DNA from: JAFGKK01 sp049684495
GTDB lineage: Bacteria; Chloroflexota; Anaerolineae; Anaerolineales; RBG-16-64-43
Assembly (NCBI GenBank): GCA_049684495.1
Contig: JBAVFZ010000433.1
Coordinates: 1-15,505, forward strand
Direction: 5' to 3'
DNA length: 15,505 bases
Shown: positions 1 to 7,826 of the stretch, one piece after another
Numbering within the stretch: the first letter of the stretch is position 1
How the letters are laid out: every line of letters begins with the position of its first letter
Notes under the pieces: model-generated
What the model was told of the DNA's origin: nothing
The model's input: the letters and a program-made list of their open reading frames with translations, nothing else
Database searches by the model: none
Translations under genes and position numbers: made by a program

Positions 1-19
1 GTATTATATCCTTCCGGTA

Positions 20-70
20 TCCAGCCGACAAGGAGGCGAATCCCGCCCCCATAAATCCGTCTCGGCTGGA
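20..70. other. Hairpin-forming inverted repeat, role unknown
   Basis: A perfect 9-bp inverted repeat (TCCAGCCGA at 20-28, TCGGCTGGA at 62-70) encloses a 33-nt loop. No T tract follows on either strand, so it does not look like an intrinsic terminator. It may be the 3' end of a structured RNA or repeat that starts left of the window. No convincing gene is visible in 1-265. Confidence 0.3.
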
Positions 71-90
71 AAATCCCAATTTCAGTTCGA

Positions 91-246
91 CCACAAAGGG
101 CACAAAAGGCACAAATTAATAATCCAATGGCATCGAACATTCCAAACTCAAACAATCCCTTTCGCGAGTGTGCTTTTTCCGGTGATAGGAATTGGAATCC
201 CGGCAATAATCATCGAAGAATTATGTGTTTTTTGCGCCTTTTGTGG
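91..246. repeat. Long imperfect inverted repeat with CACAAAGG-type arms
   Basis: Arms at 91-113 and 224-246 are reverse complements over 23 positions with four mismatches. Both are built from short A-rich blocks of the type CACAAARG. The 110-bp spacer shows no gene. The right arm starts 19 bp downstream of the histidine kinase stop, so the element lies at the 3' end of that transcript. In arm style it resembles the inverted repeat at 9818-9892, which suggests one class of dispersed intergenic repeat. Confidence 0.5.
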
Positions 247-265
247 CAAAAATCCGCAGCGGGGA

Positions 266-1561
266 TTAATGCGGCTTTTGGCCATTGCCGTTGATCTTCG
301 GCTGGCGGGCCGGGAGGTGGATGCAGAAGCGGCTGCCCTTGCCTTCGACGCTCTCCACTTCGACCTTGCCGTGGTGCAGCTCCGTCATGGTTTTAACCAC
401 CGGCAGGCCGAGCCCCAGCCCCCCCTTACGGCGCGTCATGTGGTTTTCCACCTGGTAGAAGCGCTCGAAGATCTTGCTTATCTTCGCCGCCGGAATGCCG
501 ATCCCGTCGTCCACCACCTCGAGATCGACGTATCCGGAGCGTTCCTTGGCGTCCGGCTCCAGGGCACTCGCCGCCACCAGGATGTGGCCGCCGGTATCGG
601 TAAAGGCGATCGCGTTGTCGATCAGGTTGCCGAGCGCCACCTGCAACTTCTGCCGGTCGCCCTCCACCACCAACCCGACCGGTTTGCATTCCGAATCCAG
701 CGAGAGGTACTTTTCCTTGGCGGCCGGGGCGTACTTCACCACGACTTCGTCCAACAGCTCCTTCACCGGGAACACCTGCAGGCTGAGCCGGGTCACGCCC
801 TGGTCCGAATGGGTCAGGCGCGAGAGTTCGTCAAGGATCGCCTTGAGCCGTTCGGCGCCGCGGATGATGACCGAGAGGTGCTCGGCGACATCCGGCGTCG
901 CGCCGTCCTGTAAAAAGGCCGCGTGCCCCAGGATCAGGCCGAGCGGCGTGCGCAATTCATGGGAGGCGATGGCGATAAAATCGCCCTTCATCTGGTCCAA
1001 GGAAGCCAGCCGCTCGTACTGGGTCTGGACTTGCGAGAGCAGCCGGGAGTTTTCGATGGCCACCGCCGCCTGCGCGGAAAGAGTCTCTAGGATGGAGACG
1101 TCTTCTCCGGTATAATTCACCCCGCCGCGCTTGTTGAGCGCCTCCAGCACCCCGATCGGCCGCTCCCGGAAAACGAGCGGCACCGCAAGCATCGAACGGG
1201 TAGCCAGACCGACCTGCTCGCCCACCGAACGATAGAGCCGCGGATCCTTGCTGCCCTCCTGAACCACGACCGGCCGTTTTTCACGGAATACCTGCCCGGC
1301 GATGCTTCTGTCGATCGGCACCGTCATGGATTGAAGGGAAGCTTTTTGAAACCAGGGCGAGGCGGCGAAGCGGAGTTGCTGGATTTCCGGATCGTAGAGG
1401 AGCAACGAGGCGACCTCGCTGTCGGTCAGCTCGGAGGCGACGTCCACAACCGTTTGCAGAAGGGGTTCCAGGTCGAGTGTAGAAGAAAGCACCCGGTTGG
1501 TCTCGAGCAATCGTTCCAACCGGTGAATACGATCCGTGGGGGAATAAAGCGGTGCAGTCAT
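266..1561 (-). CDS. GAF-domain sensor histidine kinase (soluble, orphan)
   Basis: A 431-aa cytoplasmic sensor kinase that should autophosphorylate on histidine and pass phosphate to a response regulator. Residues about 25-175 form a GAF domain (VASLLLYD, SIAGQVFREKRPVVV and MLAVPLVFRERPIGVLEALN are typical). The dimerisation and phosphoacceptor H-box is FIAIASHELRTPL with His201. The HATPase_c domain shows the N-box GNLIDNA (about 311-317), the G1 box DDGIGIP (351-357), the F-box IFERFYQ and the G2 box GGLGLGL (380-386). No membrane segment is seen, so the signal is probably intracellular. The start at 1561 is chosen because GAF homology begins soon after it and a -10 element lies just upstream. 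A longer open frame to 1780 would run across the ino1 start region. No response regulator is present in the window, so its partner and signal are unknown. Confidence 0.88.
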   Translation of the reverse strand: MTAPLYSPTDRIHRLERLLETNRVLSSTLDLEPLLQTVVDVASELTDSEVASLLLYDPEIQQLRFAASPWFQKASLQSMTVPIDRSIAGQVFREKRPVVVQEGSKDPRLYRSVGEQVGLATRSMLAVPLVFRERPIGVLEALNKRGGVNYTGEDVSILETLSAQAAVAIENSRLLSQVQTQYERLASLDQMKGDFIAIASHELRTPLGLILGHAAFLQDGATPDVAEHLSVIIRGAERLKAILDELSRLTHSDQGVTRLSLQVFPVKELLDEVVVKYAPAAKEKYLSLDSECKPVGLVVEGDRQKLQVALGNLIDNAIAFTDTGGHILVAASALEPDAKERSGYVDLEVVDDGIGIPAAKISKIFERFYQVENHMTRRKGGLGLGLPVVKTMTELHHGKVEVESVEGKGSRFCIHLPARQPKINGNGQKPH

Positions 1562-1577
1562 CTTCTCAAGCGAGAGG

Positions 1578-1586
1578 ATTATAGCA
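1578..1586 (-). promoter_or_regulatory. Extended -10 promoter of the histidine kinase gene
   Basis: On the minus strand the sequence reads TGCTATAAT, a perfect extended -10 (TGnTATAAT). There is no good -35, which is usual for extended -10 promoters. Transcription would start near 1571, giving a leader of only about 10 nt before the ATG at 1561. A GAGAAG abuts the start codon. The position supports the shorter start for the kinase. Confidence 0.5.
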
Positions 1587-1707
1587 TAGTGAAATGGTGA
1601 AAAAAGAGTTAATTCAACATAAAAAAATGAACGGCCGCAAGGCCAGCACGCAGAATCAAGGATCTCAACCGCCAAGAACTGCGCGGCAGGTCGAGGGGCA
1701 ATTCTCA

Positions 1708-1723
1708 TCCCGCGAAAGCGGGA
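1708..1723 (+). other. GNRA-type hairpin in the ino1 leader
   Basis: TCCCGC and GCGGGA form a 6-bp stem closed by a GAAA tetraloop, 8 nt upstream of the AAGGAGG ribosome-binding site of ino1. A smaller GGCC-GCAA-GGCC hairpin sits at 1633-1644. Neither covers the ribosome-binding site. They could stabilise the leader or mark a protein or RNase site. The function is not known. Confidence 0.4.
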
Positions 1724-1746
1724 GAAAACGCAAGGAGGTTTCTTCC

Positions 1747-2829
<1,083 letters not shown>

Positions 2830-3204
2830 ATGAAAGATCCGCGCCGCTTCATCGGCGAACCGATCCAGACCGAATTTTCCGGGCAGCCGGCTTTGATCAA
2901 AAAGGCCGGCTGCCCGGTTGCTATTACCTGGCGCGGGGAACGGTTTGAAGTCACCGGGCTGCTGGCCGAGTGGCACGATTATTCCCGCCGCGGGCGGATG
3001 GCGGACAACATGACCCCCGCCCACGCACAGGCCGCCATGCGCCGCGGATCGCGCGGCGTAGGCCGGGATTATTTCACCGTCCGCACCCTCGGCGGCAGGA
3101 TTTTCACCATCTACTACGACCGCGCCCCGCGCAGCGCCTCGGACCATTCGGGGGAGTGGTGGCTGCTGAGCGAGGATGCGGAACACGAAAAGGATTCAAA
3201 CTGA
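2830..3204 (+). CDS. DUF6504-like small protein, coupled to ino1
   Basis: A 124-aa soluble protein of unknown function. The WRGERFEV segment (34-41), the central DYFTVRTLGGRIFTIYYDR (80-98) and the terminal GEWWLLSE resemble DUF6504-type proteins (a WRG-x-x-y-x-V start and a G-x-W-x-L end). This family call is from memory and only moderately secure. The ATG follows the ino1 TAG directly (TAGATG), with GGGGAAG inside the last ino1 codons as the only ribosome-binding site. Translation is therefore probably coupled to ino1. A 13-bp perfect inverted repeat lies in its early codons (2879-2917). The basic, aromatic-rich composition gives no enzyme motif. A link to inositol metabolism is suggested only by position. 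Confidence 0.8.
   Translation: MKDPRRFIGEPIQTEFSGQPALIKKAGCPVAITWRGERFEVTGLLAEWHDYSRRGRMADNMTPAHAQAAMRRGSRGVGRDYFTVRTLGGRIFTIYYDRAPRSASDHSGEWWLLSEDAEHEKDSN
2879..2917 (+). other. 13-bp perfect GC-rich stem-loop inside coding sequence
   Basis: CCGGGCAGCCGGC (2879-2891) and GCCGGCTGCCCGG (2905-2917) are exact reverse complements around a 13-nt loop that itself contains the palindrome TTTGATCAAA. The stem would be very stable in RNA. It lies 50 nt after the ino1 stop and inside the DUF6504-like gene. No T tract follows, so it is not a standard terminator. It could protect the ino1 3' end after mRNA processing or reduce expression of the second gene. Confidence 0.55.
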
Positions 3205-3220
3205 AGGTCGGAATATGCGT

Positions 3221-3264
3221 GGAGGCCGATCCGCGGTTTTATCCGGCGTATTTCGGCATCCTCC
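3221..3264 (+). other. Possible structured 3' end of the ino1 operon
   Basis: GGAGG-CCGA (3221-3229) can pair with TCGG and CCTCC (3253-3264), with a 3-nt bulge. A T-rich run follows about 14 nt further on. It might end the ino1 transcript, but the distance to the T run and the bulge make this weak. The rest of 3205-3316 shows nothing else. Confidence 0.25.
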
Positions 3265-3316
3265 GGACATGAGGAATTTTTCCTGCTCCTTTAATGTCGG
3301 GTTCCTAAAGTCATTT

Positions 3317-3322
3317 TATAAT
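3317..3322 (+). promoter_or_regulatory. -10 element of the degV promoter
   Basis: A perfect TATAAT sits 39 bp before the degV ATG, in a locally AT-rich stretch. No hexamer close to TTGACA is seen 16-18 bp upstream, so the promoter is weak or needs an activator. A start near 3329 would leave the upstream in-frame ATG at 3325 outside the transcript, which supports the start at 3361. Confidence 0.4.
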
Positions 3323-3360
3323 CCATGGTGTTAATCCATCAATCTTCCGGGAGGGTATCC

Positions 3361-4230
3361 ATGCACATTGTCACCGATAGCGGATGCGATTTAAATCTGA
3401 CCGACGAAGAACGCAAGGAACTGGGCATACATGTCGTCCCGCTTACCGTCACGCTGGGCAAAGAGTCGTTCCAGGAAGGCCCGCAACTGGATGCCGCATC
3501 CTTCTATTCCAAGCTGGACTCGGGAGGAATACTGCCCACCACCTCCCAGCCGTCGGCGGGCATGTTTGCGGAATTGTACCGGTCCCTTGCCAAAACATCC
3601 GCCTCGATTCTCTCGATCCATATTTCCTCCGGCCTGAGCGGGACCCTGAATTCCGCGCGCGCGGGCGCGTCGGAAGTGCCCGAGGCCGATGTGACCTTCT
3701 TCGATACGAAAAATCTGTCGGTTGGATCCGGCTGGATGGTGGAGGCCGCCGCGCGCGCCTTCAAGGCCGGCTGGGCCAAGGAGCGGGTGCTGCCTTTTCT
3801 CGAAAGAATCCGCTCCTCGACCGAAACGATCTTCACGCTTAAGGAATTAAAGTACCTCATCCACGGCGGACGGATCAGCCACATCAAAGGTCTGCTGGCG
3901 ACGGTCCTGGATATCAAACCGATCATCGGCGTGGGGAAGGAAGACGGAAAATACACCCAGCTCGGACAGGCGCGGACGATTTCCAGCGCCGTCCAGACCC
4001 TGGCGGGGATCATGCAGAAGCGGTTGGCGCCTTCCGGCCCGTACCGCGGCCAGGTGGTCCATGCGCTGAATCCGGAAGGCGCGGCGGAACTGCAAAAAGC
4101 CGTCACCGAACAACTGGCATGCTATTGGCTGCCGGTCAACCGGCTTTCGCTCGTGCTCGCCGCGCATACCGGCCGCTCGCTGATCGGCGCCGTGCTTGCG
4201 CCGCGCGCGGTTTTTGAGGGCGTCTCCTGA
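3361..4230 (+). CDS. DegV family fatty-acid-binding protein
   Basis: A 289-aa cytoplasmic protein of the DegV/FakB family. Members bind one fatty acid and, where characterised, present it to a DhaK-like kinase (FakA) for phosphorylation. Family marks are the N-terminus MHIVTDSGCDL, TTSQPSAGMF (60-69), the lipid carboxylate-binding loop SSGLSGT (89-95), LKYLIHGGRIS and DIKPIIGV. The late signature usually written G-x-H-x-G-P-G reads AAHTGRSLIG here, so the GP pair is replaced. The start at 3361 is chosen because MHIVTDS matches the family N-terminus and GGGAGGG (3349-3355) lies 5 nt upstream. An in-frame ATG at 3325 has no ribosome-binding site. No kinase partner is in view. The MalT-like gene follows after 85 nt. 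Confidence 0.9.
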   Translation: MHIVTDSGCDLNLTDEERKELGIHVVPLTVTLGKESFQEGPQLDAASFYSKLDSGGILPTTSQPSAGMFAELYRSLAKTSASILSIHISSGLSGTLNSARAGASEVPEADVTFFDTKNLSVGSGWMVEAAARAFKAGWAKERVLPFLERIRSSTETIFTLKELKYLIHGGRISHIKGLLATVLDIKPIIGVGKEDGKYTQLGQARTISSAVQTLAGIMQKRLAPSGPYRGQVVHALNPEGAAELQKAVTEQLACYWLPVNRLSLVLAAHTGRSLIGAVLAPRAVFEGVS

Positions 4231-4234
4231 CAGA

Positions 4235-4314
4235 CGTTCTCCTTCTCCCGAACCGCAAGCTGCTCCCGAGAGCACCGCTGCGGCGCTCCATACAGGAAGC
4301 ATAGAAGGAGAACG
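4235..4314 (+). promoter_or_regulatory. 12-bp helix sequestering the ribosome-binding site of the MalT-like gene
   Basis: CGTTCTCCTTCT (4235-4246) and AGAAGGAGAACG (4303-4314) are exact reverse complements. The right strand contains the AAGGAG ribosome-binding site (4305-4310) and ends one base before the GTG start at 4316. The 56-nt loop holds an inner hairpin, TGCTC-CCGA-GAGCA. The left strand begins five bases after the degV stop, so a ribosome finishing degV would cover it and could expose the site. This suggests translational coupling, or another trigger that opens the helix. Confidence 0.6.
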
Positions 4315-4315
4315 C

Positions 4316-7057
4316 GTGTCGGAATCCAGCGCTGATTCGCCGTCGGATACAACGAAAAAAGATCCATCGGCTCCGGAGCCGGGTTCGCGGCTGCTTGGAA
4401 CAAAGCTATTCGCCCCGCCCGTTCGCTCCAATCAGGTAATCCGCCCCCGTCTCTCTTCCCTCCTGAACAACGGTCTGGATCGGGCGTTGATCCTCGTTTC
4501 CGCCCCGGCCGGTTACGGCAAAACCACCCTCCTTTGCGGATGGCTGGAAGAAACAAAAATCCCCGCCGCCTGGCTCTCGCTTGACGAGGGCGATAACGAT
4601 CCGATCCGTTTCCTGCAATACCTGGCGGCGGCCCTCCGACCGATCGCGCCCAGCCTCGAAGCCGATTTACTCGGCATACTCACCGCCGTCCCGCCTGCTC
4701 CGTTGGAAAACACGATTAACCGGCTGGCCAACGAACTCAATACCATTTCCCGTCCCTTCGTTCTCGTTCTCGACGATTTCCATGTACTGCACTCCGAGGC
4801 CGTATTAAAAATCGTCTCGTATCTGCTGGAGAATCGTCCGCCTGCCATGCATCTGGCGATCCTTACCCGCACCGATCCCCCCCTCCCGCTTTCCCGTTTG
4901 CGCGTCCGGAATCAGCTCCTGGATATCCGGGCGGAACAACTGCGGTTCACACAACCTGAAATCGCGTCCTTCCTGAACGGCGCAACGGGCACGGCCCTCA
5001 CCGCCGCCGACCTCGCGGCAATGGAAACGCGGACGGAAGGCTGGATCGCGGGTCTGCAACTGGCCGCCCTTTCGATGCAAGGCTGCGACGATATTCACGG
5101 CTTCGTCTCCGCATTCACGGGCAGCCACCATTACGTCATGGACTACCTGGTGGAAGAGGTCCTGAAGCTTCAGCCTGACGAGCGGACGGCGTTCCTGCTG
5201 CAAACTTCGATCTTGGATCGGTTGTGCGGGCCGCTGTGCGAGGCCGTCGTGGGCGGCGAGCCGTCCTCCGCCATCGACGGCCAAGCCATGCTGGAAACCC
5301 TCGAATCGATGAACCTCTTTGTCATCCCTTTGGACAACGAGCGGCGCTGGTTCCGCTATCATCACCTCTTCGCGGACGTCCTGCGGAAGCATTTGGAACA
5401 CCGGTTGCCGCACTTGCGCCAAACGCTTCATCGCCGCGCGTCCCAATGGTACGAGCAGAACGGGTTTATCGCCGAATCCATCCAGCAGGCCATCGCGGCG
5501 GGGGATCCGGATCGCGCCGCCCACCTGATCGAGGGAAACGGCTGCCAGTTGCTCATCAGCGGCGAAGTCTCGACGCTTCTGAAGTGGACCGACGCGATCG
5601 AATTCCAATCGGAAACCCGGCCCTGGCTGGCTATCCAAAAAGCCTGGGCCCTCGCCCTTACCGGAGACCTGGACCGGGTCGAGCCGACCCTTCAGGCTCC
5701 CGAGCGCCTGCTCGCGCCGCTCGAACCTTCCGTCGAAGTCCGGACGATGCGGGGAACCATCGCCGCGGCCCGGGCCCACTGCGCCAACTCGCGATCCGAC
5801 ACCCGTTCGGCCGCGGAGTACGCCCGCCAGGCGCTGGAGCTGTTGCCCGATTGCAGTTCCATCTCCCGCAGCATACGCAGCGTGGCGACATCGATCCTCG
5901 GGGATGCCAGTTGGATCGAAGGAAATTTGGAGGAGGCTATCCGCGGTTATTCCGAAGCCAGCCGGATCGGAAGGGAGGCCGGCAACCCTCATATGACGGT
6001 CATCGCCGACTCCAATCTCGCCGAGGTTCTATCGGAACAGGGCCGGCTCCGACGCGCCGCCGATATGTATACCCAAACCCTGCAGATGGCAATCCGTCCG
6101 GACGGACAAAAATCGCCCTTGGCCGAGAAGATCTTTGCCGGCTTGGGCAGGTTGTCGTATGAAGCCGACCGGTTGGATGATGCGGACCAATATTTTCACC
6201 AATGCATCGATCTTTGCCGCCAGTGGGGCGACCATGAACTGCAAGCGGCGGCTTACGTAATGCTGGCGCGGCTGGAACAGTCCCGGGGAAGGCGGAAGGA
6301 GGCGCAAGAAGCCATGCTCGGCGCGGAGCAATCGGCCGCCAATGGGCCGGTCTCCCCCCGACGCGCCGTCCAAATCAAGTCCGATACGGCGTGTTTCCTG
6401 CGTTCCCCAGCCGATCCGGAGAAGCTCTCTCGCCTCCTTGAAAAGAGCGATCAGCCGGTGGATGCGGACATCCCATATCCGCAAGCGCCCGAATATATTA
6501 TCCGGATGCGAGTGCTTATGGCTCAAAGCGATTATCCGGCCGCCGTCGCGCTATCCGGGCGCCTGCTGAAACAATCGGAAGGAACCGGTCGGATGGGATT
6601 GGTCATCGAAACCCTTGTCCTCCGGGCGCTCGCCTTCCAGGGGATGAAAGAGACCGAGCAAGCCTTGGCGGCGCTGGAAAGAGCCATCGCACTGGCCCAG
6701 CCGGAGGGGTACGTCCGAACATTCCTGGATGAGGGCGAAGCGATGACGAGATTGCTCTGCCAGGCCCGGTCCCGTCAAGTCGGGAACGGGTATGCGGCCG
6801 AGCTGCTGTCCAAAATTGGGGAAACCTCCGGGATGACGCAACCGTCCATGCTGCTTTTAAACGAGCCGCTGACCGCGCGGGAAGTGGAGGTTTTGAAGCT
6901 CATCGAAGCCGGCCGGTCCAACCAGGAAATCGCCGGACAATTGGTCATCTCCATTCCCACGGTTAAGCGCCATATCAGCAATCTTTACACCAAGCTGGGG
7001 GTAAAAAACAGGACCCAGGCCGTCGCCATCGGGAAAGAATTAAAAATATTCGAGTGA
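4316..7057 (+). CDS. MalT-like LuxR-family ATP-dependent transcriptional regulator
   Basis: A 913-aa cytoplasmic regulator of the STAND/MalT type. It binds ATP and an effector, oligomerises and activates transcription. LGTKLFAPP (about 27-35) opens the NTPase region, followed by Walker A APAGYGKTT (63-71) and Walker B FVLVLDDFHV (148-157). Winged-helix and arm segments follow (TEGWIAGLQLAALSM, FLLQTSILDRLCGPLCEAVVG, WFRYHHLFADVLRKHL), then a long helical TPR region. The C-terminal LuxR helix-turn-helix is LTAREVEVLKLIEAGRSNQEI to about 913. The start is taken as GTG at 4316 because AAGGAG lies 5 nt upstream. An ATG at 4196 in frame would overlap degV and has no ribosome-binding site. The ligand and regulon are unknown. 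A strong terminator follows. Confidence 0.93.
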   Translation: MSESSADSPSDTTKKDPSAPEPGSRLLGTKLFAPPVRSNQVIRPRLSSLLNNGLDRALILVSAPAGYGKTTLLCGWLEETKIPAAWLSLDEGDNDPIRFLQYLAAALRPIAPSLEADLLGILTAVPPAPLENTINRLANELNTISRPFVLVLDDFHVLHSEAVLKIVSYLLENRPPAMHLAILTRTDPPLPLSRLRVRNQLLDIRAEQLRFTQPEIASFLNGATGTALTAADLAAMETRTEGWIAGLQLAALSMQGCDDIHGFVSAFTGSHHYVMDYLVEEVLKLQPDERTAFLLQTSILDRLCGPLCEAVVGGEPSSAIDGQAMLETLESMNLFVIPLDNERRWFRYHHLFADVLRKHLEHRLPHLRQTLHRRASQWYEQNGFIAESIQQAIAAGDPDRAAHLIEGNGCQLLISGEVSTLLKWTDAIEFQSETRPWLAIQKAWALALTGDLDRVEPTLQAPERLLAPLEPSVEVRTMRGTIAAARAHCANSRSDTRSAAEYARQALELLPDCSSISRSIRSVATSILGDASWIEGNLEEAIRGYSEASRIGREAGNPHMTVIADSNLAEVLSEQGRLRRAADMYTQTLQMAIRPDGQKSPLAEKIFAGLGRLSYEADRLDDADQYFHQCIDLCRQWGDHELQAAAYVMLARLEQSRGRRKEAQEAMLGAEQSAANGPVSPRRAVQIKSDTACFLRSPADPEKLSRLLEKSDQPVDADIPYPQAPEYIIRMRVLMAQSDYPAAVALSGRLLKQSEGTGRMGLVIETLVLRALAFQGMKETEQALAALERAIALAQPEGYVRTFLDEGEAMTRLLCQARSRQVGNGYAAELLSKIGETSGMTQPSMLLLNEPLTAREVEVLKLIEAGRSNQEIAGQLVISIPTVKRHISNLYTKLGVKNRTQAVAIGKELKIFE

Positions 7058-7080
7058 ACGGGGGCAGAAAGCGCCTTCAC

Positions 7081-7115
7081 AAAAGCCGGCAGCGGACGAT
7101 CCGCTGCCGGCTTTT
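7081..7115 (+). terminator. Strong Rho-independent terminator after the MalT-like gene
   Basis: AAAAGCCGGCAGCGGA (7081-7096) and TCCGCTGCCGGCTTTT (7100-7115) form a perfect 16-bp stem with a CGA loop, followed by CGTTT. It lies 24 bp after the stop codon at 7057. The A run before and T run after make it able to work in both directions. It separates the regulator from the small-protein operon. Confidence 0.9.
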
Positions 7116-7245
7116 CGTTTCCTGGATCGGAGAAAAACCGGGGATGGCGGCTGGTTTTACCTGCCGGGATAAATACAACCCCCTCTACAACCTTCAGTCG
7201 ATGATACCCCGCGGGGAAACCCCTATATTGGTTGCAAGGTGAAAC

Positions 7246-7518
7246 ATGGCGAACCAGGAAGATGGAACAAAAAAAGAAAATCACGGCGCCCTTTCCACCG
7301 GCCCTCAGGGAAGCTGCTTCGAGATCCATGTCAAAGGGCATCTCGATAAGAGCTGGTCGGACTGGCTGGAAGGCCTGGAAGTGAAGCTTTTGGATAACGG
7401 CGAAATGATCCTGCTCGGCCGGATCAGGGATCAAGCCGCCCTGATGGGCATTTTGAACAAACTGTACGGGCTGAACCTGGCTTTGCTCTCGGTGAGCGAA
7501 GTCAAAGAACAGAAATGA
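7246..7518 (+). CDS. Small soluble protein with DQAAL motif, first gene of small-protein operon
   Basis: A 90-aa protein with no membrane segment. After a polar 23-residue lead it reads FEIHVKGHLDKSWSDWLEGLEV (25-46) and GRIRDQAALMGILNKLYGLNLALLSV (58-83). This strand-rich, WSxWL and DQAALxGxLxKL pattern recurs, from memory, in unnamed short proteins of Chloroflexota and Actinomycetota. No function is assigned. AAGGTG (7236-7241) lies 4 nt before the ATG. A TATATT at 7224-7229 could be a -10, but no -35 is clear. It is followed after 33 nt by the Cys-rich gene. Since it comes after the MalT-like gene and its terminator, it may be a target or partner of that regulator, but this is only positional. 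Confidence 0.8.
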   Translation: MANQEDGTKKENHGALSTGPQGSCFEIHVKGHLDKSWSDWLEGLEVKLLDNGEMILLGRIRDQAALMGILNKLYGLNLALLSVSEVKEQK

Positions 7519-7551
7519 CGTCTCGCCATCATTCGACAGGAGGATTCCAAA

Positions 7552-7782
7552 ATGGAAAACACCAGAACGTTCAATCCCGAATCAGCGTTCGTCGCACGCA
7601 GCGCATTCCTGATCGACAAGGTCCATCGGTGCGCGGATTGCCCCATCCGAAAATTGGCGATCCAACGGCCGCAATCGATCTTCGCCCGGCTGCATAACTG
7701 GCACAAGAATTGGTGGCCGGGCTGGAAAGCGCACCAGACGCCGGCGTGCCCGTACGGCGTCAGCGTCAAGACTCAGTCCTGA
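7552..7782 (+). CDS. 76-aa Cys/His/Trp-rich small protein, possible metal binder
   Basis: A 76-aa soluble protein. It carries C27-ADC30-P, then a block with H48, W50, H51, W54, W55, W58 and H61 (ARLHNWHKNWWPGWKAHQ), and C66 followed by PYG. The spacing of CxxC, two His and one more Cys suggests a zinc or iron-sulfur site, but this is inference. A similar CxxCPxR...GRxWxWHxxxxPGWK arrangement is recalled in unnamed small proteins of anaerobes, unverified. AGGAGG (7538-7543) lies 8 nt before the ATG. The first nine residues, MENTRTFNP, match those of the membrane protein gene at 7827 except at one place, although the rest is unrelated. Confidence 0.78.
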   Translation: MENTRTFNPESAFVARSAFLIDKVHRCADCPIRKLAIQRPQSIFARLHNWHKNWWPGWKAHQTPACPYGVSVKTQS

Positions 7783-7826
7783 GGCGAACAGCGTCCGATA
7801 TCCGCACACACTTTTTTGGAGGAAAA

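Noticed and set aside
170..913. A plus-strand frame through the left intergenic repeat into the histidine kinase gene
   Set aside because: It is antisense to the kinase and crosses an inverted repeat; the translated product matches nothing.
1594..1746. A longer ino1 start at 1594
   Set aside because: The extra 51 residues are low-complexity and lack a ribosome-binding site, while ATG 1747 has AAGGAGGT and the family N-terminus.
3271..3287. AGGAA-TTT-TTCCT as a terminator before degV
   Set aside because: Only five weak A/T-rich pairs with no GC core and no T run after it.
4196..4315. An ATG start at 4196 for the MalT-like regulator
   Set aside because: It overlaps degV by 35 nt, has no ribosome-binding site and adds 40 unmatched residues. 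GTG 4316 has AAGGAG at the right spacing.
7207..7256. CCCC-GGGG-CCCC segments and a TGGTT/AACCA pairing around the start of the 90-aa gene
   Set aside because: Stems are only 3-5 bp with bulges or very tight loops, so a regulatory claim is not supported.
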